Assembly: GCA_907165065.1 (NCBI GenBank)
Contig: OU015524.1
Coordinates: forward strand, 59,003,295 to 59,067,294
Direction of reading: 5' to 3'
DNA length: 64,000 nt
From: Caprimulgus europaeus
Taxonomy: Eukaryota; Chordata; Aves; Caprimulgiformes; Caprimulgidae
Below the pieces are notes generated by a model. It was given only the letters and a program-made list of their open reading frames with translations. It did not search any database and had not been told where the DNA came from. Each line of letters opens with the position of its first letter. The stretch's first letter is position 1. Of this stretch, positions 37,639 through 49,013 are shown in pieces. Made by a program: the position numbers and the translations under genes.

Positions 37639-38224
37639 CTGGTGCTGATCATCTGAGCAACCCCTCGCACAGCAGCACCACAACCACCTTAAGCAGGGGG
37701 TGGAAGGCCTTCCTGCTGCTCTGACATGGCTCCATGTGGCCTGAGATGGGAATAACACTGACTGCATGGTCTGAAGAGCAGAAGCACCAAACATGGGCTG
37801 GGAAAGTAAAGGTTGAGGAGAATGAAGAACCTCCACACCATCATCCTGGCATAGTGACTATTGAAATGGATGATGGCACCTTCCTCACTTGGACAACGGA
37901 AGCAGTTGTTGAGAGCACAAGACTTGTCGGAGAGGTTTGCACTGTCAAGCAGCAAATCCTCTCAAAATACCTGTCACGGCAGAACACAATCACTGCCTAC
38001 TTAAGATGGAGCTGCTCCAAACCAGAGAACATTTAATACCAAAATGAATATTCTCAGCAGCCTATTCTGGGGACACAAGGAGCTCTGCAAAAGTTTTCAG
38101 TGCAATTGATTGCTTCAATTAGTACAAAAGAGTTCATACTGCGAACACAGCAACAGGATATTGTATATACACAAAAGCAAACAAGGTCCTTTTATGTTAT
38201 AATGTTGAAATAAAGAAATATTTC

Positions 38225-38307
38225 TTACCCAAACTCTCCTGAAGATTTTTTTCCAGTAGATACACCCAAAGATTTTCTGGTTTTCTGCAGTATTCCTGGA
38301 GAGGTTT
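38225..38307 (-). CDS. ZC2HC1B: Probable last ZC2HC1B exon
   Basis: After the acceptor gatctgcag, preceded by a T-rich tract, the phase from the previous exon gives ETSPGILQKTRKSLGVSTG then KKSSGEFG and TAA at 38225-38227. The same bases form a good donor (GG then gtaaga), so the transcript could either stop here or splice on. The basic, serine-rich composition fits a C-terminal tail. I cannot confirm it by a remembered homologue. Confidence 0.45.
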
Positions 38308-38987
38308 CTGCAGATCATTATTAAAAAAAAATAATTTTCCATTAAAAAATATAACCTACATAAATTCAGTATAAAACCCAGAAATACAGATCAAAGATAC
38401 TGATACAAAGAGCAGTATGTATTATACTACAGCTTGTATATAAATAACCACTAAAATAATTTTACAAAACATCTTCTAAATATAGACTGAGTAAGGGCCA
38501 TAATTACCAGTAGCAATGAGTGCTAGTAAACATGTTATATGGTATCTTGCTTAGAGGGAACTGGTCGAGGGATGTGGTGGGGTTAATTTTAAGGCTGGAT
38601 CAACGGGGAAAGTCGTATGGAATAAACAAGATACAAAGCTCTATGCTTCATCTAAATGGACTTAAGAAAAGTTAAAGAAGATGGAGCAAATCTTAACACC
38701 AAAGATTAACGGTTATGGAGTTCTTTATGGGACAGAAGGAACCTCACATGCAGCCTGCATATTTTAGGTCTATATAGAGACATCTGTTTGAGGACCTCTA
38801 ACTGAACAGGCTAAGAAGCCCCTCCCAAGAACCCACATGAAAACCTCTGTGCATATACTCGACACAACAGATCAGGATAATGACTTGGAAAGCCATTTGA
38901 TATCAACGACACCCACTTAGAAATTTCTGACCCTTCTCATTTCTAATAAGTGTTGTATGGAAAAGAGTTTAGGATTTCATGTCAAGG

Positions 38988-39564
38988 TTACATGGTTTAA
39001 CCCCAGCTGGCAACCAAGCCCCACCCAGCCACTCGCTTAGGCCCCACAGTGGGATTGGGGGAGAATCAGAAGGGTACAAGTGAGAAAACTCATGGGTTGA
39101 GATAAAGACACTTTAACAGGTAAAGCAGAAGCTGTGTGTGCAAACAAAGGAAAACAAGGAATTCATTCACTACTTCCTATCATCAGGCAGGTGTTCAGCC
39201 ATCTCCAGGAGAGCAGGGCTCCATCACTTGTAATGGTTACTTGGGAAGACAAACGCCATTACTCCGAAGGTCCCCCATTCCTTCTTCTTCCCCTGTGCTG
39301 AGCACGATGTCACATGGCATGGAATATCCCTTTGGTCAGTTGGGGTCAGCTGTCCCAGCTGTATCCCCTCACAGCTTCTTGTGCCCACCCCAGCCTAGGC
39401 ACTGGTGGGGTGGTGAGAGGGGAAAAGGCCTCGACTCTGTGTAAGTACTGCTCAGCAATAATGAAATCATCCCAGCGTCAACAGTTTTCAGCACAAATCT
39501 AAAACATAGCTCCATGCTAGCTACTAGGAAGAAAATTAACTTTTTCTCAGCCAAAACCAGCACA
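38988..39564 (-). mobile_element. Solo LTR of an avian endogenous retrovirus
   Basis: About 577 bp. On the - strand it starts TGTGCTGGTTTTGGCTGAG and ends with GGGGTTAAACCA, the ends of an abundant avian ERV LTR family. No internal retroviral genes or second LTR lie nearby, so it is a solo LTR. The promoter part looks eroded: I do not see the TATA element expected in this family. The flanks caagg and caagt could be an imperfect 5-bp target duplication. It sits between two ZC2HC1B exons. Confidence 0.82.
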
Positions 39565-39776
39565 CAAGTCCTGGACTTGCAAAAAAAACCCAAACAACAC
39601 AAAACCAAAAAAAACCCATTATAAAAAAAGTCACACTTTATGATTCTGTCAGAAAACTGTATTCCAAAGCCTGGGATCTGCTTTTAAAATGCTGCCTTCC
39701 ACCTTAAATATGACAGAAAGAAAGATTTTCTATTTGTCATAAGAAAAATATAAATATGGCTAAGTTAGCTCCTTAC

Positions 39777-39882
39777 CTGGCATAGGTTTGTCTGTATTGG
39801 CACCTTCTTGTATTCTCTTCTGAAGCGATAACACAGCAGCTTTTAAGGTTGGAGGTTTTCTCTGATTCACTGGTTGCTTGCC
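39777..39882 (-). CDS. ZC2HC1B: ZC2HC1B exon: basic region
   Basis: A 106-nt exon with acceptor ttttaccag and donor gtaagg, intact in phase 0 to 1. It reads GKQPVNQRKPPTLKAAVL then SLQKRIQEGANTDKPMP. I see no domain. The phase match to the zinc-finger exon is the main support. Confidence 0.75.
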
Positions 39883-40590
39883 CTGGTAAAAGAGGATCCA
39901 CATTCCTCACTCAGCTCTAGCAAGGAGCTTACAGAGCCCCGTGACAACTCTCCAAATTGCTGTTGAAGCAGTGCTGGGAAGGAACAGGAAAAAGGTGCAC
40001 TTGGAAGCCATTTTCCCTGCCCAAAATATGTAAAAGAGTAATAAGGTTTTCAAACATCTTAATAAAAAAAAAACAAAACCAAAAAACCCCCAAAACTGCA
40101 CTCTCCTAAAGGAGCTGTTTACATGAATTTTTTTTTCTATAATAAAATAGGCTCACTTCAAGACACTGCCGATTAGCTCCGCTTTTCTGATTCCCCAAAG
40201 GGGCCCTTTGGCCCTTGTGACCAGAGTCAATCAGCTGTACATCTGCAGGGAACAGCAAACCTGCAAACAGCGGGGAGCCCTAATGACCAGGAAGAGTTTT
40301 CCCTCTCTATTGCAAAAGCTGCCAGGTTTCTGCTTCCCTACAGCTGTTACCTTGGAAGCCAAATGCAGAAGAGTGAAGAAATTGCTGTCCTACCATATTC
40401 TATCCCTTTTTATATCAGACAAAGGGATTCAGTTTCAGGGAACTCCCAGCTGATGTTCAGCATGATCTTGTCTTAAAATTTACCAACTTCCCTGGAGTCT
40501 TAAGTTTTACATTAATATAGGTCTTTACTCACCATAAACTACAGTTTGGGAACTCTGCCTCCAGGACAAGACAAGTGTGACTTTGCTTAC

Positions 40591-40715
40591 CAAAGCCTGC
40601 CCAGTGGTCTTTGCAGCAAAGGCACGGTGGGCACCTTGTTCTTCACAAAACTTCATGTGCCTCTTTGCTGCAGTCTCATTAAACATTTGTGAGCAGTGTG
40701 GACACCGAATATAGT
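40591..40715 (-). CDS. ZC2HC1B: ZC2HC1B exon: second C2HC zinc finger
   Basis: A 125-nt exon between the acceptor atgatcag and the donor gtaagc. It encodes YIRCPHCSQMFNETAAKRHM and KFCEEQG, a complete C-x2-C-x12-H-x4-C finger typical of ZC2HC1 proteins. It enters in phase 1 and leaves in phase 0, with no stop. Confidence 0.9.
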
Positions 40716-42724
40716 CTGATCATGAGACAGGAACAACTCGTGTCACAGTTTATACACTACAGAAGAATTGCCCTGCTTTACTGAGGCACTCAAGATGTAG
40801 TTCAAAATCTGGTTCCGTCAGCATGTGACCATGGTGAGTTCCCATGAGCACCCACAAACTTAGGAGAACTAGAAAAACCTCCTCTAGAAAAGCACTTTGA
40901 ATCCCAAAATACATGCTTATGGATGGTATTAACCCATGCTTACAGAAATAAATCCCTGGAGATTAATAAAAGCAGATTTTATTATCTTTGTCCTATGCCC
41001 ACTCCCAACCTCACAATTAACACATCTGCAGAAAAAGTGATATTCAGAAATTCCTCAAGCAGTCTACACCAATGATTTTAACACTACTTTTGAAGACTGG
41101 TCATTAAGATTGTTGGCTGTTTTTACAGAATCCATTTCCTTTGGACATTGACAAAATACTGCTTAAGAAGTTGTGCCCCATCAACTGAGGCACATCCAAG
41201 AGCTGGGTTCCTGGGTGTGAAGCAGCATTGTGAGGAACACACAGCTGTGCTTCCTACCATTGTTTTTGACAGCGTTAGAGTCCTAATTCTGCAAAAAGCT
41301 GTTCAGATACAGTTACTACTGGTGCAGTCCTGCTTGTTTCAATGAATAGTTGGTGTTTGGATTCAACACAGTCACATTCAGCCCTCGCACTGCCCTTGCT
41401 GTCTTCAGACCCTTTCTCTCCACCCAGTGCTTTTTATGAAAGAAACCCAAGTGTCCTTATCCTAATATTAGAAATAATTTCTCCCTGTAACAGCCCAAAA
41501 AAGGTGGCCCAAGAAGCCACCAAAAGCAAGCCCCAGACCAGCAGCATGGGCAAAGTGGTCCTGAGGACAGGAGGGGAGGACACAGCAGGGCAGATGCCTG
41601 ACTTCAGGGGGCTGGCAGGGGGACCTGGCACTTCAGGGGAGAATGGGGAGCTTCGGGCTCTACTTGAAGGAGGAAGAGAGGGAAGGAGAATATCTACCTC
41701 TCTTCCCCACAATCCATGTGCTGTAGTACAGGATATACATCCTCCTGAGGCCCCTCAGCAATTTGTCTTTCCTAAAAAGCAGTTCTCAATTCCTTTCTTC
41801 ACACTACTGCTGTTCTCGCACAGCTTGGTTTCCTCCAAGACAGAGAAGGAAAGGGAGGGGTCTGCTCTAAGAGTTGGTTGAGTCAAACAAGAAACAACAG
41901 TCATTAAAGAACTCAGCAGTGGGAATTCAGAGAGGAGCTTGACCCCAATCAAGGAAGGAAGATGTGTCCTGTTGCTTATACTGGGTCGCTGTCACCTAGA
42001 AGTGGAGAAAGGCTGGAATCACGGCAGATGGTTTTGCTATCAGTCACGAATTCCTGCTCTGGAAGTGAGCCCAGAGAGCCCCTCCTTCCCCCTCCCTCCC
42101 CATGCCTTCCTAATGCAGGCAAAACTCCACTGAGACCCTTTCCAAGATTGCTCCTACGTTTCATAAATCACATATCCTGAGAAATACTGGCTGCACATGC
42201 ATATTTTTGGATCTATAACTTCTAACACAGTGAGCTCTGTGCAGAGACCACACCTGGTATTAGCAGTAAACCAGACCTGTCTTTTTCTAACAGATGTCCC
42301 CTAACCAGACAGGAGAAGGGGACAGCAGAAAAGCCACCACTTTGGAGTGGGGAAGCCCATGTGCACTACAGTGGTTCTGAATGCTGAGAGGATGCATTTC
42401 ACCCTCCGTTACTGTGGTGCAGCCTGCACTAGAACACAGGCACCCTGACTCTCCCCCCAAAGCACTGCCTAATATTAGACCCCAAACTTGCTGCCTTTAA
42501 ACTTAAAAGGTGAAATTAGCTTTCTCTTCCTCCCCCAATCTCTGCATTGCACTCCTGCTCAATTTAAGCCAAGAAATACAGCTGGAAAACAGAGAGTATG
42601 GAGAGAATTAATGTTCACACTTTGTTGTGCTGGGGGGTGCAAAACTGAAGCCCAGCTGTGAACAATAAGAGCTCACTGCACTGTACTGATCAGTACCAAA
42701 CCAGGAATTAGATAGACCACAAAC

Positions 42725-42863
42725 CTGGACTTATACTTGGTGAGGAAGAGGCAGAAGAGGGTGTCCCTCCTTCAGAGCTCTTGTGACCTGCTTGGCTGAT
42801 TGAATAGCATCAATAAAAATCCTCACGGTGCTGCCTCCAGTTAGATTTCTTTGCTGGCTGTTT
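42725..42863 (-). pseudogene. ZC2HC1B: ZC2HC1B exon with two compensating frameshifts
   Basis: The exon follows the acceptor attacag and opens with KQPAKKSNWRQHREDF. A T5 run then replaces an expected T4, and the frame meets TGA two codons after the Phe. The expected family sequence (IDAIQSAKQ...ALKEG) continues in the +1 frame. Near 42741 one base seems missing within cctcacc, and the frame returns to PSISP just before the donor gtttgt at 42724. Total length (139 nt) keeps the splice phase as if both shifts cancel. Confidence 0.75.
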
Positions 42864-43786
42864 CTGTAATGGAAATAAGGGAAGACACAAACTATATTTC
42901 CCCTTGAAAGGGACAGAGAAAAATCTTAGAGTGAGTGCTCTTCCTTTCTGAGGGAAAGGAAAAACATTACAAACAAAATAAATTTGCTTTTTTTGAAAGA
43001 CATAGGAAAGCTGATTTAGTCCTTTGCCATCTATTGAAAGCATCAGAAGATGGATAAAAGAACACATTCCCTTCTCCTCCACTTGTCAGATCCTTCTTGG
43101 TTTAAACCTTTGTATACTTCTGTTTCATTCCACAACTGATTTTAAAGGACATTTTACACTGACAGTCTGCATGGATACCAACTCAGCAGTGATTGGGCAT
43201 TTATGGGTAAAATTGTGCACATGCATGTCCATGTGTCCTCCCTTCCTCCCCAACAATGCAAGAAAAAAAAAAAAAGCTTGTTCCAGTAAGAGCTTAAGCC
43301 TCTTCCCCTTCCCAGCTCTTTAAATAACTTCAATTTAAATACATTTTTAAACCCTTGAGTTCAATAGTAGTGAATCTCCACAGCTTCATCCACGGAAAAT
43401 TTGGGGCTACTGACAGCTCCCAGGTTCAACCTGAGGCATTCATGCACCAACCATCTTGGATCATGCTCTCTTTCAGATTTAAGTGAAGAGGAAGCTGTCA
43501 GAGACTTGCATCATCTTTGAAATACATACATGAACATTTCCTAGGAGAGCAGAGACACCCAGGTGCCCAGAGTAGTCATGACACCTACTGGTTTGGCTTC
43601 TGAGTGGAGAAATATTCTCAAATACTAGCAGCACAGGGAGTGGAGGGGAAAGAATCTGGAACCAAATCAAGCACATATGTGAGACTCATCCACCACATCC
43701 AGGCTTTGTCCCCGGAGGAAACAATAGCACTACTGAATGGAAGATTTCATATGGAGATAACACATGTGCTTCGATTTTAACTGTAC

Positions 43787-43906
43787 CTTTTGCGGGAACT
43801 GCTTCTTAACAGTGGTGATTTCTGTTCCCTGCAGCCTCTGTTTCAAAGAGCTGAAAGTCTTGTGCTTCTTGTTGAAGACTTTCTTGCACATTGGATCATG
43901 TCTCAG
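43787..43906 (-). CDS. ZC2HC1B: ZC2HC1B exon: C-terminal half of the first C2HC zinc finger
   Basis: The acceptor gcatcccag and the donor gtacag flank 120 nt, phase 0-0, 40 codons. It reads LRHDPMCKKVFNKKHKTF and SSLKQRLQGTEITTVKK. H and C are the last two ligands of the C-C-H-C finger in this family. The frame is intact. Confidence 0.87.
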
Positions 43907-46900
43907 CTGGGATGCAAGGAAAAACCATCATTTATGGGCTGAAGTCCTGCTTTGTTAATGATGCTTCCTTACCCAGGCTTTAAAATTACTTCTATCCAGG
44001 AGCAGGGAGCTGAAGCAGTATTTATTTCAGGTTCAGTTTCATTCCTGAAGGAGTTTAGCAAAACTTTAAAAAGCTGTCCAAGTATAGCTGTAGTTTGACA
44101 CAAACAAGAAATAGGAGCCTCTTCCAGTTTGTCCTGCTCAGGGACATGATGGAGGGCAGCACAAATAATGACTTGCAGAGAACGTACTGGGTCTGTGAAC
44201 AGGAACAATCCCGTTGGACTCCCCCTGTAACACCACCACCACCACACTCATTTTTCTTTCTTTCTTGGTTAAGGAGGAGAAAAGACCGATCCCGTTCAAG
44301 GAGCCAATACTTACATGATTAGCTCTTCGAGTTTAGGTCAGTATTCCAGGCTGAGGGCTCCCCTGACAAACAGAAGCACTGCCCATCCATCCCATCAGCA
44401 CCACAGAAAAGGAAGCAGCTACTTACCAGCACATGTAACCTGACAACTTGGGAGGAAAACTAGGATAATACCTTCCACTGAAAGCACAGGGAAATCATAG
44501 GCAGATAGATATCCAATGCCAAATTCGTGGAACAGCCTCACAACACAGGAGGTTTTAAGGTTCAGAAGTGTCTCAGATTTTAGCATCAACCTCATTCCTC
44601 TGCAACAGGATGAGCAAACCCACTTGTGAGGAACACCGTGAAAGTGAGGGCCAAGCTACATCCTCTCTCTTCTGCTGTGGATCTCACTTACTTGAGCCCA
44701 TCTGTAGCTGGTAGATTAAAGACCCCGTTCCTATCTTCCTTTGCTTACTCCCCCTTTCCAGTTCTCAGTTATGCTTCTTGAGCTCTCATTAATTTCTCTG
44801 TGCTATCCACTCTCTTCCCATAGGAGTTAAGCAGCTGCCTGAGCAAGGCATTTTGGTTACAGCTCAGATGGGCCAAAAAGCACCTCATTGTACTACAACA
44901 CACATTCCTGAATTCTCGCTTCCCTTCAAACCTTCTACTCATGTGCTTCAGCTCCTTATCTTGTGTTTCTAGACATTTTTGACAGCCAACTTGAGAGAAG
45001 GATTCCTCTGCAGGACCAAGAGGGCAGCAGATACCTGTCTTGCTCACCAAAGAGCACATCAGTCTTGCATCACAAAGGGGCATTACGGGACTTGTATCGC
45101 ACTCGTCATTGTAACAAGAAACTCCGCACCTCCCAAAAACACAGATAGCTGTCCTTTCAAATTATTTTGCTAGATTAAACCATAACGGTCTTCATGTATC
45201 CGATCTGAGATACAAAAGGTGGAACTGCTAACATGGGGTTCATCTCAGCGCTCGAAGTTACTCAGCTTCCAGTGTATATTTTTCTCATCTATTTTTTCTG
45301 CTAAATCAATTTTCAGTTCCATTGTGGGGCTGATTTGACCTACCACAGAGCAACAGTAATGCAAACTGAGGAGGGGAGGGGTGTGTGCAGAGCCCCCACC
45401 TTGCAGAAAAACCCCGCAGTTGGGTTGTGCCAGGCAAACTGTGCAGCCATCCATTTAGTTTGTAATCCAGGGATCAGGGAGGTCAGGGGGAAATCTTTTC
45501 ATTCACTTCAGCGGGCTTTGGAACAGAGCCTGGTGCCCACATTACGCTGTCAAAGGGACTGCTTATCAGATGGTTTATTAGTCTATTTTTCCCAGGAAGC
45601 CTGAAATAACAAATTCTGCCCAGAAACCTGGAACAAAAAGGAAGCTTCAGGTTAGTAATTTATGTCTCACCAAAAGATAATATATTTTAAAAACAGTATG
45701 TAGTAAACATCTGGTTTTGGACAAGCAGGTAAATTATGACAGTATAAGATTGCAGATTAAGTCATAATATTTCTGTGTACATTTATTAATGCTCTGATCA
45801 AATTCACTAATGAAAGCAGCTATTAGATCATTTGCTCTTCTAAACATGCGTTCAACCCATTTTACTTCTAGCAGCCACCTCCTCCTTCCCCACTATTCAC
45901 CACCCCTTGCAGCCAAATGTATTGACACTCTCATTAAGAAAGAAAAAAACAAAACAAAACAAAAATTACCAGAACATCTTGTGCAAAATTTCTTCCACAG
46001 TTGTACAAGGAGCCAGATCTTGAGTCTGGGCAGCTGTGTAAAATTCAAACCATACAAGAATCACAGTTACACAGTACGGGACGGCTTGACTACGGTAGAG
46101 TCAGCGTTCGGACTGAGCCCTTGCTGAAACAGTATTTTGCTGTCAGAAAGGGACGTCTATGGTCACGTGCCAGGGCTCCCTTTTGGAGAACTGCCTTATC
46201 TTCTTCCTGTGAAGCACAAACTCTCCTTTACTGACAGACAGCTTTTTGTTTTCCATGTGACTGCTCAGGAATGTCCTTTCACAATGTCATCACGCTTGGG
46301 TAAGGAGAAGATGAAGGGAACTCAACTTAATTGCTGGCTAAACTCAGGGAGGGGTGCTGGAAAGCATGATCAGGCGATCTGCACCCAGATTTATTCCATT
46401 TGGTTCATAAGTCGCCAGGAGCCAGTGATGCCCAGTAATGGCTCGGGGGTAAACCATCGCCGCTACAGGAAGCAGCAGGTGGCACACCAGGTGTGACACA
46501 ATCTTCATTCTCCAGACAGAATGTTTCCATGACATGCTAAACAGCATTCCACATGATCTTACTTCGTAGATGTCAAGTTTGTTTGGATTCTTTTTTTAAT
46601 CTTTTGTTTTTTTTTTTTTTAAATAGGTGTTTAAGTTACATGGAAAGTAGTTTTAAGCCTTTCCAACTCCAATGGCAGTCACATGTTCTCATTTCAGAGC
46701 AGTGATATTACTTGTATTAAAAAAGAGCTTTTAGAAAACCTTGAACAATAAAAAAGAGCCCTTTTCATGACACTTGTAACTGGGGAAGGGGAAGAGGGAA
46801 GGACTTCTCATTTAAGTGTTCCTCACCTGCTCTTGCTAGAACAAAAGAAATCCTTGTCTAGCTGAGCAGAAGCAGATGTGACTGCCATTGTTTCTTACCT

Positions 46901-48255
46901 TTTGCTTCAGATGTTACCACACTCCAAGGCACACAGTTAAGGTTCCTACAGTGTTTCATTGATTACAAGTGTAGAGGAACAGAGCAACCTATAAACTTTT
47001 TGACTCTATTGCCTCTGTTTAAATGTCTTTCCTCTTTTGTTCCCAAGCCACATCTTTCCATGTGCCTGTGCTTAGTCTGGACTATATTCTTCCTTTCAGG
47101 CATCTTCCTCTGCCTCCACCACCCCTTTATTCTGCTCTCATCCTCTCAAGCTTTTGACTGATACGGCCGTTTCGGTTTTTTTTTTTTCAGGAATTTAGGT
47201 GCAAGCAGAGTAGCCCTGAATCAGCAATGAGAAGTCAGGAAAATTGACAGCTTGCCACAGAAGATTAGTTACTTTTGAATGTACAACAGCAGATGAGTTA
47301 AGGACTAGCAAGGAACATGTGCACTGTCTTTGGTAGATGATTCGCCTCTTCAGTAAATCACAAAATCAAATTCCACCCAAACCACTGAACAGCATCTGCT
47401 ACTCACTTGTTCCATTTAAGTCCTTTCCTGGTATCTGACTCATCTCAGTAGAATGGTTTCTCAAACTCCCTCTTCTGCATTGTTGTCAGGAGTCACGAGT
47501 ACCAGGTGGCCAGTCTTCCTTACTCAAAAGCTCACAATTCAAGTTACCATACTTCAGCAATTACATAATTAACGATTATGACAGAGGCAGACCCTGCTTA
47601 GGCCTGTGAAACATATGAAAACTAGTACAGGTACCAGCTAAATGAAAACCCTGAAAGCTATTCTAAGCTTATAGGCAATTTCTACTCATTTGGTTAACAC
47701 ACTCTTGAACAGTTTTAGAAAAAAGAAGGCTTAATCTAGAGGTGAATACTGTATTGATACTTCAGTTTTCTGAGCAGTAAAATGGTTAACTTTCACCCAA
47801 AGGCAGAAGATTGCTCAGTCTGTAGTCCTGACAACCTAAAGCTGAGGGTTTCTTATGAATACAGAAGGATTCATAATGATTGACTACAAATCCTCATTTC
47901 ATTCCCATGTCTGGACTGGTCACTACCAGAACAATTCACACTCACAGCACGGAAATTTAAGATCACACCAAGCCTAAAGACGCTGATCCTCTGCTCACCT
48001 TCAGAAAGCCTCTGCAACAATTGTGGTGGGTCCCAAGTTTGTATTTCAATTAAACCAAACTGAATGCAAGACTTGAAGAATAATATTTCAGGAAAATCAA
48101 GACAATGGCTGTTTGCAACATACAGTACTTTTCCAAGTGTCTGCTGTTTTGTTTGCTGTACTACTCGGGCTGAGTACTTTCAGCAAAGTTGATTTCAATT
48201 CAATGGCAACAGTAAGGGTCATTGGCTACTGCAACTGCAACCTGTGTTGCAAGCT
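43907..48255. other. Region between ZC2HC1B and LTV1
   Basis: The first ZC2HC1B exon should be here. I searched by eye for the Cys-x2-Cys half finger on the - strand and did not find it. Good-looking minus donors occur at 44309-44314 and 44421-44426, but the sequence before them shows no family motif. Otherwise the stretch looks like ordinary non-coding DNA. Confidence 0.5.
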
Positions 48256-48261
48256 TTTATT
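48256..48261 (-). terminator. Candidate LTV1 polyadenylation signal AATAAA
   Basis: On the - strand AGCAAATAAAAGC lies about 640 nt after the LTV1 stop, the first canonical AATAAA I find in that direction. Weaker ATTAAA-like hexamers occur near 48640. Confidence 0.4.
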
Positions 48262-48899
48262 TGCTAAGAAATGTAAAACTCAGGTTAGGTAACAGGGATG
48301 TTCCTCTAGCTACACAACAGCTTCTCAGGCACCCCTGTTTACAAAAAGGTTATTTTACATCTTTCATAATAGTACCCAAACAATAAATAACCAACCCAGA
48401 AAAGAACTAAGGAGTGGGTGAAAACTCCATGACTCACAGAATTGTGCTATATCAAGGCACTATATTTAACCATCATTATAAGGGAGAGAAGATATAAATA
48501 GATATATTGCTTTGTAAACAGAAATAATTTAATAGAAGAATCTAATCTGATAAAATCTGTAGGATTCTGATGATTTGTTGAATACATTCAACAAATATAT
48601 ACACAAAACTTTGTCCCGTGATAGCTTGTAAGAAAAATATTTTTTAATAATTTTAACAAATTTCTACCATAATGAAACTTGGCAACAGTTGCCAGGTCAG
48701 TCATGAGAGAATAGACACCACTAATCCACTGGTTTATGTACAACTCCATTTCAGAAAGAATGACAAGTTACTGGTTCTTGTTACAGTAACATCTGAGTAA
48801 GCCCCTTTGAGCACCACTGGCAAAGCTATGAGTTCGCAGTTCCCTTCTCAATACAAATGAAAACTTGAGGATCTTTCCACAATAACTTCCTGAGTTTCA

Positions 48900-49013
48900 T
48901 CAAGACAGTTTCAGTCCTTGAACGTTTTGTTTCAGATTGAGCAACTCCTTTTCTTGCCTTGTTTTCTCCAATTTGAAGGCCAGCTTGTTGGCTTTCTTCT
49001 CCATTCTGCGCTC
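48900..49013 (-). CDS. LTV1: LTV1 exon 11 (last coding exon)
   Basis: Residues 436-472 and the stop TGA at 48900-48902. It encodes [20 protein letters not shown] then [17 protein letters not shown]. The leucine-rich end resembles a coiled coil or an export signal (inference). It ends one residue beyond the GLKL end of the human protein. Confidence 0.95.
   Translation of the reverse strand, partial: ERRMEKKANKLAFKLEKTRQEKELLNLKQNVQGLKLS

Larger units (their letters stand above)
38225..43906 (-). pseudogene. ZC2HC1B: ZC2HC1B: recognisable exons, reading frame disrupted
   Basis: The - strand exons are 43787-43906, 42725-42863, 40591-40715, 39777-39882 and 38229-38307 (or to a TAA at 38225). 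Together they encode a ZC2HC1-family protein: the end of the first C2HC finger (LRHDPMCKKVFNKKHKTF), SNWRQHREDF, the second C2HC finger (YIRCPHCSQMFNETAAKRH...FC) and a basic tail. Function of the family member is unknown; the fingers are small zinc-binding units. Position between PLAGL1 and LTV1 equals the human order. Exon 42725-42863 has an extra T and a missing C relative to the expected frame, with an in-frame TGA between them. The first exon with the CxxC half of finger 1 was not found. It may be a decaying gene, or an intact gene with two sequence errors. Confidence 0.72.

Noticed and set aside
44309..44426. Two strong minus-strand donors as possible ZC2HC1B first exon
   Set aside because: The sequence before each donor does not encode the expected Cys-x2-Cys half finger in any frame.
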